Assembly (NCBI RefSeq): GCF_002077945.1
Contig: NZ_LVYD01000024.1
Coordinates: forward strand, 186,001-250,000
Length of the DNA stretch: 64,000 nt
Direction of reading: 5' to 3'
DNA from: Niastella vici
GTDB taxonomy: Bacteria > Bacteroidota > Bacteroidia > Chitinophagales > Chitinophagaceae
In this document: piece after piece, positions 36,828-44,710 of the stretch
How positions within the stretch are numbered: position 1 is the stretch's first letter
How the letters are laid out: every line of letters begins with the position of its first letter
The notes under the pieces: model-generated
The model's database searches: none
What the model was told of the DNA's origin: nothing
What the model saw: the letters and a program-made list of their open reading frames with translations, nothing else
Program-made: the position numbers and the translations under genes

Positions 36828-37589
36828 CTATTTTACCATCGACGATTTGGCCGTATAGGCAGCCGTTGGCGCATATATAAAGAGGCAGGAGCCTTCTTTT
36901 AACAGGTCGATCAGCTGTTCCGAAATTTCGGGTGCAACGGCCGGGCAGCCCCAGCTGCGGCCAATATAGCCCTGGCTTTCGATCAGCCCTTCGCACACAT
37001 AATCGGCCCCGTGTATCACAATGCCGCGGCGCATGGCGCCATCATTGATGCCTTTTTCCATTCCCTGCAGCTTTAACGAATAACCATTGCTGCCCTGGTA
37101 GGCGTTGCCGGTTACGTAAAAACCCAGACTGCTTTTGCATGAAGAAGCTCTATTGCTGAAAGAGGTAGCATTTAACTTCCCGGTCTTCACGCCGTGGGCC
37201 ACCCAGGTATTGTATAATAACTGCGAAGTATTGAGGTCAATTACGTACAGCCGCTTATTGTTACTGGGCTGACTGAAATCAACGATCGCCAGCAGATTAT
37301 CTTTAATATGACGGGCCCTTACCAGCTTGGCCATACCTTTTAAGGCCATGGTATATATCTTTTTCGAAAGGCCTGCCGCCTGTAAATGGAGGCTGTCGTA
37401 GATATTTAGCTTGTTGGAAATTGAAAAGAAGGAGGATACAATTGCCGGTGAGGCAGAATCAGAATGCACATGGTCAATCGAACTTTTACCGGCCAAAGTG
37501 GGGGTAAAAGACGATAATGACGCTACAATGCCTACCAAAAGGCATAAATAAAACCGTTTTCCCGGTTTTACGATTAATGGATTTTGCAT
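36828..37589 (-). CDS. Murein L,D-transpeptidase catalytic domain (YkuD-like) protein
   Basis: This is a periplasmic protein of the group related to L,D-transpeptidases, which crosslink peptidoglycan or attach proteins to it. The 253 residues start with an export signal (about residues 12-33, FYLCLLVGIVASLSSFTPTL). The catalytic region carries GIVIHGADYVCEGLIESQGY and GRSWGCPAVAPE, where the Cys of SWGCP is the nucleophile and the His upstream its partner. The middle has LLAIVDFSQPSNNKRLYVID. The C-terminal segment is short. It is followed by the TGGGAT element. Confidence 0.85.
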   Translation of the reverse strand: MQNPLIVKPGKRFYLCLLVGIVASLSSFTPTLAGKSSIDHVHSDSASPAIVSSFFSISNKLNIYDSLHLQAAGLSKKIYTMALKGMAKLVRARHIKDNLLAIVDFSQPSNNKRLYVIDLNTSQLLYNTWVAHGVKTGKLNATSFSNRASSCKSSLGFYVTGNAYQGSNGYSLKLQGMEKGINDGAMRRGIVIHGADYVCEGLIESQGYIGRSWGCPAVAPEISEQLIDLLKEGSCLFIYAPTAAYTAKSSMVK

Positions 37590-37854
37590 AGAGCCGTTCC
37601 CGTTTTACAAGACAGGTTGAATGGAGCAAATCGCAACCAACCCATCGGTACAGAAATATGAACGCTTATCTTAAAAGAATATTACCCCTGGCGACCCCGA
37701 AAATTGCCAAAGGGCAAGTCTTTAAAAATAGCCTTTTTTCCTGCAATAATCAATCCGGAAACCGGCTCTATTACACATTAACGATATCGTTAAACCATTT
37801 TTAGCTTTTGTACAGGCGTGTTTCCCTGAAAATGTGAATAACTTTTAAAATATG

Positions 37855-38120
37855 GGGTACCGGTTGCCGGGTACCGGTTCCCAGGCCTCTAATGCCGGCA
37901 AACCCGCCAGTATCCGGCATACCAAAAGTTTGTGCCCCGGTTACTGGTAACTGGTAACCGGCAACTGGTAACCGGCAACTGGTAACCGGCAACTGGTAAC
38001 TGGTAACCGGTAACTGGTAACCGGCAACTGGTAACTGGTAACCGGCAACTGGTAACCGGCAACTGGTAACTGGTAACCGGCAACTGGTAACTGGTAACCG
38101 GCAACTGGTAACCGGTAACT
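37855..38120. repeat. Heptamer repeat element with a 26-unit array (GGTAACT/GGTAACC/GGCAACT)
   Basis: A short arm of four heptamers at 37855-37882 (GGGTACC, GGTTGCC, GGGTACC, GGTTCCC) is followed by a 56-bp centre containing ATGCCGG..TCCGGCAT, then 26 perfectly contiguous heptamers at 37939-38120. All are GG(T/C)AAC(T/C) except the first, GGTTACT. The array ends inside the stop codon of the gene at 38119-38514. The remaining part of the gap (37590-37854) shows nothing recognisable. Confidence 0.85.
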
Positions 38121-38514
38121 AAGTCGACTTATCCTTATTGAACAGGTAATTGACCACCACATAAAAGAAACCGAACACATTGGCCGTAGTGGTAGTGATA
38201 AGGGTGATGAGCACCCCGTCGGAAAGCACAAACACCCCGCGGCTGCATTGTAATACGATCATCAATACCATGAACATCCATAGTACGGTTAATGCGAAGA
38301 TCCAGATACTGAATGATTTACGAGCTTTATTATCGTCGATCAACCGTCTTAGCTGCGCCCGGGAAAACTCTTCGTCGAGGTCGCGCATCTCTACTTCATC
38401 CTCATTCGCTTCTTTCAAATTCACCCTTATATCCTCCGATCCGTCCTCTCTTGGATATAACAGGTCCTTTGCCTCACTTACAGAGGCAACGCTGGGAGGA
38501 GGCGGTGTTTTCAT
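38119..38514 (-). CDS. Two-helix membrane protein, candidate toxin of a Panacea-type pair
   Basis: A 131-residue protein whose first 75 residues are hydrophilic and acidic with a predicted helix (DLDEEFSRAQLRRLIDDNKA), followed by two membrane helices, SIWIFALTVLWMFMVLMIVL and LITLITTTTANVFGFFYVVV, and a charged end (NYLFNKDKST). Its start overlaps the stop of the Panacea-domain gene by one base (TGATG), so it is translationally coupled. Small membrane proteins next to Panacea-domain genes are known as membrane-active toxins in PanAT systems; this assignment is inference. The stop codon abuts a 26-unit heptamer array. Confidence 0.7.
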   Translation of the reverse strand: MKTPPPPSVASVSEAKDLLYPREDGSEDIRVNLKEANEDEVEMRDLDEEFSRAQLRRLIDDNKARKSFSIWIFALTVLWMFMVLMIVLQCSRGVFVLSDGVLITLITTTTANVFGFFYVVVNYLFNKDKST

Positions 38515-38987
38515 CAGGGTTTGATTAACAATTTTTCGAAGTATTGTTTAATATCGGTGTTGTGGATGGGGGTTGATTTTGCATCGGGGTCATACACTTT
38601 TGACCAGGGCCCATCGGCGCGGTGCGTCCATTTAGAAAGGGACATGGCCGAGAAATCTTTTAAAACCGCCCAACTATAGTTGATGGTATCGAGGGCTTCA
38701 TCATCGAGGCGAAAAGGCGGTTTATAAGTTGCAGAAGGGGTAAAATCGGCAGTATTGGTAATGGGCCGGCTGCCGTATAGTTTAAAATCCTGATATATTT
38801 CGGGAATGACCGGGCCGTACATCCAGGCCTGGAAGGTTTCATTAATAAGGGGCTGGTGGTATTTGGCCAAATGAACGCCTTGCGCAAAATATACCAGCTT
38901 TTGTAACTTCATTTGCGTTACAAACAACCCTTCATCAATACCTTTTTTGACGAAGGCAAAAGCGATAAGCGATGCAGGATAAGCCAT
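38514..38987 (-). CDS. Panacea domain (DUF4065, SocA-like) protein, candidate antitoxin
   Basis: The 157-residue protein is a complete Panacea/DUF4065 domain: KLQKLVYFAQGVHLAKYHQP (about residues 27-46), the family hallmark FQAWMYGPVIPEIYQDFK (about residues 53-70), and the C-terminal ALDTINYSWAVLKDFSAMSL with SKWTHRADGPWSK. The domain is established as a broad antitoxin module that neutralises many unrelated toxins, and is also found in SocA-type proteolysis adaptors. It is the first gene of a two-gene operon with a good promoter (39020-39049) and precedes the membrane protein. Antitoxin-first order fits a toxin-antitoxin pair. Confidence 0.85.
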   Translation of the reverse strand: MAYPASLIAFAFVKKGIDEGLFVTQMKLQKLVYFAQGVHLAKYHQPLINETFQAWMYGPVIPEIYQDFKLYGSRPITNTADFTPSATYKPPFRLDDEALDTINYSWAVLKDFSAMSLSKWTHRADGPWSKVYDPDAKSTPIHNTDIKQYFEKLLIKP

Positions 38988-39019
38988 AGGTTACATCGGT
39001 TTTTGATTTATTGCCGAAC

Positions 39020-39049
39020 CAAATGTAAGTATTTATTTTTAATTACTAA
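39020..39049 (-). promoter_or_regulatory. Promoter of the Panacea operon
   Basis: On the minus strand: TTAG (39049-39046), an 18-bp A/T-rich spacer, then TACATTTG (39027-39020), an exact match to TAnnTTTG. The start codon at 38987 is 33 bp downstream of the -7 box. Confidence 0.5.
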
Positions 39050-39122
39050 TTTTCTTAGCTTTCCCGGTTATCGGTACCCGGGAGTGGCCATTACCGGTAA
39101 CAGCCCCCCAGCCTGGCCTGCG

Positions 39123-39830
39123 TTATAACTTCTCCCCGATTATCGAATACAACATATTACGATAATGCTCACTGCATGGCAATTCCGTTTCGCCCAGCAG
39201 CACCGCCTTGCGCGAAACCGTATCTACTTTTCGAAGGGAAATAATATACGAACGGTGAATGCGAATGAACTCATCCTGCGGCAGCCTGTTCTCAAAGTAT
39301 TTGAGGCTTTGCAGGGTCACAAAAGGCTTCTTGCTTTCGACCAGGTGAATTTTGGTATAGTCTTTCAGCCCCTCGAGGTACAGGATATCGCTGTAGAAGA
39401 TCTTCTGGATCTTGTGCGAGGTTTTAATAAAGAGGAAATCGTCTTTTTTCAGTATTGTTCGCGACTTTCTTAAACTGATATACTCATAGGCCTTATTAAC
39501 AGCCGCCATGAACCGGTCGAACGGAACCGGTTTCAGCAAATAGTCCACTGCATCCAGCTCAAACCCTTCCACTGCAAACTCGTTGTGTGCAGTAACAAAG
39601 ATCACCGCCGGCTTTTTGTTCAGGGTTTTCAGGAACTGGGTACCGCTGAGGTCGGGCATCCTGATATCGAGCAATACGAGGTCGATCTCTTCACTTTCAA
39701 AATACGGATACGCCAGAACCGGGCTCTCGCAACGGGCAACCAGGTTCAAAAACGGGACCTTCTGAATAAAATCTTCTAACAGGTCAAGCGCCCAGGGTTC
39801 ATCGTCGATAATAATGCAATTAACTTTCAT
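39123..39830 (-). CDS. LytTR family response regulator
   Basis: A DNA-binding response regulator of 235 residues. The receiver domain has the acidic pair at residues 9-10 (IIIDDEPWALDLL), the phospho-acceptor Asp at about residue 55 (LVLLDIRMPDLSG), and the conserved Lys in DYLLKPVPFDRF. The C-terminal LytTR DNA-binding domain carries FLFIKTSHKIQKIFYSDILY and QDEFIRIHRSYIISLRKV. It overlaps the histidine kinase gene by 11 bp, so the two form a cognate pair. Target promoters may include the divergent kelch and DUF4270 units nearby. Confidence 0.95.
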   Translation of the reverse strand: MKVNCIIIDDEPWALDLLEDFIQKVPFLNLVARCESPVLAYPYFESEEIDLVLLDIRMPDLSGTQFLKTLNKKPAVIFVTAHNEFAVEGFELDAVDYLLKPVPFDRFMAAVNKAYEYISLRKSRTILKKDDFLFIKTSHKIQKIFYSDILYLEGLKDYTKIHLVESKKPFVTLQSLKYFENRLPQDEFIRIHRSYIISLRKVDTVSRKAVLLGETELPCSEHYRNMLYSIIGEKL

Positions 39831-41190
39831 GTTCCAATTCGATTTTCAGATTAACAATATACAGGTGATCATTATCAATGACATCGAGCATATGGCGGCC
39901 GGGATAAATAACATCGAGCCGCCTGCGGGCATTGATAAGGCCGACACCGCCGGCCGATCCCCTGCTTGATTGGGTTTTGGCGTTTCCCACTGTTAGCGAT
40001 AGCGCTGAGCCTGTAACGGCAATGGCTATTTTTATTTCTGATGGTGCTGTATAACTAATTCCGTGTTTGAAAGCGTTCTCGATGAACGTGATCAGCAGCA
40101 GCGGCGCTATCGACAGGCCGTTCACCGGCCCCGAAACATCGTACAGGATGGTGATATTCTTCGACAACCGCAGCTTCTGCAGATCAATATAATTACTGAT
40201 GTATTCCAGGTCGCGCGAAAGCGGTATTTTGTCTGTGGCCGAATCGTACAGCACATACCGCATGATGCGCGAAAACTTCAGGATGCTGTGCTCGGTTTGC
40301 TCCGATCTGAAATGCGCCTGCGAATAAATACTGTTGAGTGTATTGAACAGGAAATGCGGGTTTATCTGCAGCTTCAGGAAATTGAGCTCGGCATTCAACC
40401 GTTCATTCTCCAGCAATTTTTTTTGTTTCTCGCTTATGAAAAGCGAATGGGCAAGCTTTATAAATCCGCTCAACAACAGGATCACAATGCCCGAGCTCAG
40501 GGCGTCTTTCAATGTAATGATATAGACCATGCGCGGAAACCGTTCGTGAATAAAATGCGGCGGCATGGTATTGTAGGCAGGGGCCGGACCTTTATGGTTT
40601 GCCACATAAACGGGTGCTGAATTGCCTGTTGCGGCTACCTGTATGGGGCCGGGGGCCGGCGCGCCGGTGATGGCAATACTATACCCTTCCTCGCCAATAA
40701 TGATCTTGCGGGGATCGCCGGTTAACAGCTCTTCCCGAACGGGTGCGGTGTCGGCCTGCAGGCCTTCGGGCCGGTTGTTCCAGGCTTTTGCGATGAACGG
40801 GCGCTGTTCGCTCATAAAGAACCGGCCCATCCGTTTGGTATGCGTCTTTAAAAAATATACTTCCAGCACCAGTTGCTGCGCACACAAAATAGCCAGGGCG
40901 CCAACAAGACACATTGTGTAATTAAACAAATTTCGGTTCCGGAAAAATCGCGGCAATAAATAATAAAAGTTGAAATAGAACAGGACGATGAGGAAGCTCT
41001 TATTGATGATCTCGCGGTAGTAGAAGCTAACATCGGGAATACGGATGCGGTAGATGAACAGGGGCATTATGAGGAAGAGGCCCCAGAGCAAAGCGTGTAC
41101 GCTAATTACCAGCAGTTTTTGTCGTACTGTTTTTACCGGCTTAAACCCCAATACAGCAGCCAGGGCATCCCGGATCTTTTCTTTGGTCAT
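39820..41190 (-). CDS. LytS-type sensor histidine kinase
   Basis: A membrane sensor kinase of 456 residues. The helices at the N-terminus (ISVHALLWGLFLIMPLFIYR, FLIVLFYFNFYYLL, LVGALAILCAQQLVLEVYFL) precede a periplasmic loop of about 140 residues, then one more helix (ALSSGIVILLLSGFIKLAHS). The His_kinase domain follows, with the phospho-acceptor in LQINPHFLFNTLNSIYSQAH, and a HATPase domain with LLITFIENAFKHGISY and GGVGLINARRRLDVIYPG. It shares an 11-bp overlap with the LytTR gene and starts 5 bp after the DUF4907 gene. The loop domain probably senses an envelope signal. Confidence 0.93.
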   Translation of the reverse strand: MTKEKIRDALAAVLGFKPVKTVRQKLLVISVHALLWGLFLIMPLFIYRIRIPDVSFYYREIINKSFLIVLFYFNFYYLLPRFFRNRNLFNYTMCLVGALAILCAQQLVLEVYFLKTHTKRMGRFFMSEQRPFIAKAWNNRPEGLQADTAPVREELLTGDPRKIIIGEEGYSIAITGAPAPGPIQVAATGNSAPVYVANHKGPAPAYNTMPPHFIHERFPRMVYIITLKDALSSGIVILLLSGFIKLAHSLFISEKQKKLLENERLNAELNFLKLQINPHFLFNTLNSIYSQAHFRSEQTEHSILKFSRIMRYVLYDSATDKIPLSRDLEYISNYIDLQKLRLSKNITILYDVSGPVNGLSIAPLLLITFIENAFKHGISYTAPSEIKIAIAVTGSALSLTVGNAKTQSSRGSAGGVGLINARRRLDVIYPGRHMLDVIDNDHLYIVNLKIELEHES

Positions 41191-41195
41191 TACAT

Positions 41196-41537
41196 TTATT
41201 GAGTACGTAAGACGCCAGAACGTTGCTGCTGCTTTTGACCAAACAAGGGAAATTCTCCTGATTTTATCTTTTCTATAACAGTTTTGGCATCGGCTCCTGC
41301 TGCTTTCTCCGAATCAAAACCACTGCCGCCCGATTTACCGGGTATCATTGGCTGGTGAATAAGCACCCTTTCATTATACAGCACATCGTAGCCCCAGCCA
41401 TTTTCTGTTTTAAAACAGTTATAGTGTAACCCATTTGCTGAAGGCGCCTGCTTCACGGCCAGTAAATAAAAAGTACTGCTGACAGCAATGAGGATCGCTG
41501 CCAGCAGTACCAGTTTATGCGTTCTATTAATTGTCAT
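41196..41537 (-). CDS. DUF4907 family protein
   Basis: A 113-residue protein with an N-terminal membrane helix or signal anchor (KLVLLAAILIAVSSTFYLLA) and a small periplasmic domain containing NGWGYDVLYNERVLIHQPMI and VIEKIKSGEFPLF, which fits the DUF4907 pattern. No biochemical role is established for this family. It overlaps the upstream kelch gene by 11 bp and is followed after 5 bp by the histidine kinase, so it belongs to a tightly coupled four-gene operon and may feed the sensor. Confidence 0.75.
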   Translation of the reverse strand: MTINRTHKLVLLAAILIAVSSTFYLLAVKQAPSANGLHYNCFKTENGWGYDVLYNERVLIHQPMIPGKSGGSGFDSEKAAGADAKTVIEKIKSGEFPLFGQKQQQRSGVLRTQ

Positions 41538-42585
41538 TGGTATTATCTTCCAGGGTTGGCTGCAGTTCGTACATGTTATCGAACGGAGCAGTACCGCTGC
41601 GGCCGGTCATCACAAAACCACGGTCAGTGCCATTGGTGGTGAGGGTAAAGGCCAAAGCACCGGTACGGGCTGTACCGCTGAAAGCAGTCTTTTCGGCCCA
41701 GGTATCATTAGATGGGTCATACTCCCAGGTATGAGAGTTCATGCTGCCGTTTTCACCGGTAGCCAGGTAAGCTTTGCTGCCAATAGTAAAGCCAACTGCA
41801 TTGTAACGGATGATAGAAGTGTATTTATCATCGTAGCTTTCGTCGCTGGAATTGGTGAGTTTTCTTAAGGCAGTCCAGGTGTCGGCAGAAGGATCATACA
41901 CCTGAATGTCGTTGAGGGCAGAACCATTGTTGTTGCCGCTTACCAGGTATACTTTTCCACCTACATTGAATACAGTAGCCTGGCTTCTTTTTGAACCGGC
42001 GATACCTGCCTTTTGTGTCCAGCTGTCAGAAGCAGCGTTGTATTGCCAAACATCTTTCAGGAAGTTATTATCATAACCGGTTGCTACATAAGCGGTGTTA
42101 TTAACCGTGAAAGCAACGGCCTCCACACGGGCTGTTGCGCCGCCCGGATTTGATGCGGACCAGCCAAAAGTATTCCTGGGGGCCCAGCCATTGCTGTCGA
42201 CGCTGTATTGCCACATGTCGTTCTGAAAGTTTGAACCATCAGTACCGGTTCCAACATATCCTTTTTTATTGAGGGCGAATGCGATAGCTGAGCTGCGAAG
42301 ACCGCCTTTGAAATCGGCGATGCGGGTCCAGTATCTTTTACTCAGGGAATATTTCCAGAAGTCGTTAAATCTTTTTGTGTCTGATAAACCGGTGCCTACA
42401 AATACAGTATCGGCAATCTGGAACAACACTGCTTCACTGCGTGCAGGGCCATCAAAATAATCACTGATTGCCCAGTTACCCACCAGGTCGCTCGAGCTGC
42501 TCGAACTTTTACTACAAGCAGGAATGATCAAAATTGGTGCGGTAGCAATCACAAGGGCCAGGGAGTAAACTAGAACATTCTTCAT
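41527..42585 (-). CDS. Kelch-repeat lipoprotein
   Basis: Start ATG 42585 gives a lipoprotein signal (MKNVLVYSLALVIATAPILI then IPAC, lipid Cys at residue 24); an upstream extension to 42663 is rejected because it lacks a signal at its N-terminus. The 352 residues then repeat the kelch blade pattern of a beta-propeller: YVGTGTDGSNFQNDMWQYS, AYVATGYDNNFLKDVWQYNA, VYLVSGNNNGSALNDIQVYD, AYLATGENGSMNSHTWEYDP. About six blades are visible. It is the first gene of the operon with DUF4907, LytS and LytTR genes, across from a DUF4270 gene. It is likely a surface or periplasmic binding scaffold. Confidence 0.88.
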   Translation of the reverse strand: MKNVLVYSLALVIATAPILIIPACSKSSSSSSDLVGNWAISDYFDGPARSEAVLFQIADTVFVGTGLSDTKRFNDFWKYSLSKRYWTRIADFKGGLRSSAIAFALNKKGYVGTGTDGSNFQNDMWQYSVDSNGWAPRNTFGWSASNPGGATARVEAVAFTVNNTAYVATGYDNNFLKDVWQYNAASDSWTQKAGIAGSKRSQATVFNVGGKVYLVSGNNNGSALNDIQVYDPSADTWTALRKLTNSSDESYDDKYTSIIRYNAVGFTIGSKAYLATGENGSMNSHTWEYDPSNDTWAEKTAFSGTARTGALAFTLTTNGTDRGFVMTGRSGTAPFDNMYELQPTLEDNTNDN

Positions 42586-43357
42586 TTTGTTTTTTTTTCT
42601 GTTTTGTTTTAAAACATCCACCGGCGACAGGGTTGTTGTCTCTCTGCCGGTAAGCATTTTCACATGCGTCGGTTTATTAATTTATATTATATCGACAGGT
42701 AAAAATATTTCTGTGTATTCCAAACAACTTTATAAAATAGATAGATAAGGTTAATAACTCGACCAGTGTTGTTTTATGATCTTCAGGCCTGGCGGGGGAT
42801 ACGCCCTCCCAGCCCAAATCGCCAACCAATCGACATGTAAACAACAATTTCTGGTAAAAAGCTGCAAGCTTACAGAAACAACCAACATGTTAAATACTGG
42901 TAACCACAAGATTAACCAAGTATTAACATATTCTTATACCCATATCATTTTCCTGTACGCACATTTGCACTTTTTAACGGTGCTTATTATAAATTTGCAA
43001 ATTTGCACAATTTCGGTTGCACATTTGAAATTTAGTTTCCACCGGCAAAAATAATCGGTTCGTCGATTATGTGGTAGCAATAATATATAATAACAAAATT
43101 TCGTGACGCCAGCCTGATAAATTGTGCCATTGGAACTGTCAATAGATAACCACCTCTTTATTTTGCGAGGCACAAGCTAGGGCAAGACGGGGGTAAATGA
43201 ACACAAAGAGGTGTTAAAATGAAAACAAATATTGCCCCATACCGAAAGTTTAAACCTTATATTCCATTACTTTACATCCCGCCGGAAAAGCCGGGCAACC
43301 GGGTATTCAGTTAACCATAAACCTTATACAGCTTAACAATCACTCACTAACCATAAT
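42586..43357. other. Divergent regulatory gap between the kelch operon and the DUF4270 operon
   Basis: The gap is 772 bp and A/T rich. An imperfect GC hairpin (CCGGCGACAGG .. CTGCCGG) lies at about 42620-42652 in the kelch leader. Clustered TTTGCA/TGCACA words occur at 42955-43035. A 31-codon frame at 43219-43314 (MKTNIAPYRKFKPYIPLLYI) is preceded by AGAGGTGT but has no other support. No consensus promoter pair is convincing. Target sites of the LytTR regulator may lie here but none could be identified. Confidence 0.35.
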
Positions 43358-44701
43358 ATGCGTATACACAAAAGGGTACCTTTCATTGTTACTTACTGCT
43401 TCTTGTTTATCAGCCTGCTTTCTTCGTGTTATAAAAAGGATATTCAGGTAGGTAGCGACCAGGCCGAAAGCCATACCCGAATTATCACTGTAGATACGGT
43501 TTCCGTGGTACTTTCAAGCTATGTGGTCGATTCATTCATTACCAATGGTAACAACTGGGCCATAATAGGCCAGTACAGCGATGCCTATGCCGGCAAAACC
43601 ACTGCCAGCACCTTTTTTCAACCCGGATTACCTGCCCTTTCTGAAGACGTAACCACCCTGTTGCCCCCAAGCGCCAGGTTTGATTCGCTGATGCTGTATA
43701 TGCGGCCCAGCGGTTACTATTACGGCGATACCACCAAGCCATTTGATATTGCGGTGTATGAGCTCGCTGCGCAGCCCGATTACACCTATCTGACCTACTT
43801 ATACAACAATTCAAATGTTGCCATAAAAAAGTCGTGGATCAGCAGTTATTCACAAAAGATGAGACCTTCTTTGAAGGACTCGCTGAAAATTAGGCTGCCC
43901 GATAACTATGGCCAGGATTTCTACGATAAGATCCAGGCCAAATCGAACCAGGTTATCAACGAAACCAGCTTCCTCGACTATTTCAGAGGACTTAGCATTC
44001 AGCCCAATGCCGGCAACGCCGCCGTTTATGGCTTTAACCTGGCCGACAGCAGCGTAAGAATGCGCTTGCATTACCACCTTACGATCCCTTACCATGTTGA
44101 TAAATACCTTGATTTCATCATTACACGTACGGGCTACCAGTTTAACCGCATAATGACCGACCGTACAGGCACTACACTGCAAAAAACGTTTGCTGAGCAA
44201 CGTGAGTTCTTTGCCAATTCCACCAATCCGTTCTCTATTTCACAAACCGGGACCGGGGTATACCTGAAAGCAAAGTTCCCGAGCTTGCGCGATGTGCTGA
44301 AGATAAACGAGGTGGTGCGCCTGATGAATGCCAAACTGGTATTGAAACCCATAAAAGGCACGTACGATTACTACGGTAATAAACTGCCCAGCCCGCTGAT
44401 GTTGAGAGTAACAGATGCCAGCAATGTGGCCGGCAGCCAGCTGCTCGATACTACCGGTCAGGCCGTTCAATACCGCGTTCCATCTATTGACGATGTGTAC
44501 GGCATCAATACCAACTATACTTTCGACGTAACCTCATATGTAGGCGCTTTACTGAACACCTCGGGTACGGCAGAACGCGCGCTGTTTATACTACAGGAAG
44601 ACGTGGGTGCAGCCAAACAGATCACCCGCGGCGTATTTGGCAGCCGGCAGAATGATAACTATCAAACCAAACTGGTCTTAAACCTTTTGACAATCGATTA
44701 A
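43358..44701 (+). CDS. DUF4270 family lipoprotein
   Basis: A 447-residue exported protein with lipoprotein signal (FLFISLLSSC, lipid Cys at residue 24). DUF4270 traits are the early DIQVGSDQAESHTRIITVDT, the repeated beta-sandwich-like pattern, the segment ILQEDVGAAKQITRGVFGSR near the end, and the short hydrophobic C-terminus LVLNLLTID. The family is widespread in Bacteroidota, without an established function. It is followed after 9 bp by an outer membrane protein gene, and is divergent from the kelch/LytTR operon, so the two units may form one envelope-sensing locus. Confidence 0.88.
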   Translation: MRIHKRVPFIVTYCFLFISLLSSCYKKDIQVGSDQAESHTRIITVDTVSVVLSSYVVDSFITNGNNWAIIGQYSDAYAGKTTASTFFQPGLPALSEDVTTLLPPSARFDSLMLYMRPSGYYYGDTTKPFDIAVYELAAQPDYTYLTYLYNNSNVAIKKSWISSYSQKMRPSLKDSLKIRLPDNYGQDFYDKIQAKSNQVINETSFLDYFRGLSIQPNAGNAAVYGFNLADSSVRMRLHYHLTIPYHVDKYLDFIITRTGYQFNRIMTDRTGTTLQKTFAEQREFFANSTNPFSISQTGTGVYLKAKFPSLRDVLKINEVVRLMNAKLVLKPIKGTYDYYGNKLPSPLMLRVTDASNVAGSQLLDTTGQAVQYRVPSIDDVYGINTNYTFDVTSYVGALLNTSGTAERALFILQEDVGAAKQITRGVFGSRQNDNYQTKLVLNLLTID

Positions 44702-44710
44702 CTTCTAATA

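Noticed and set aside
36635-36880. 81-codon frame rich in Trp, Asp and Gly before the L,D-transpeptidase
   Set aside because: It is the translation of the TGGGAT/ATCCCA repeat clusters and runs antisense into the transpeptidase end.
37939-38120. Possible CRISPR array or repeat-coded protein (PVTSYQL-type frames)
   Set aside because: The units are 7 bp and contiguous with no spacers, and no cas gene is present. The open frames through it only reflect a repeat without stops in several frames.
43219-43314. 31-codon frame upstream of the DUF4270 gene
   Set aside because: A purine-rich stretch precedes it, but there is no signal, helix, terminator or repeat support; chance cannot be excluded.
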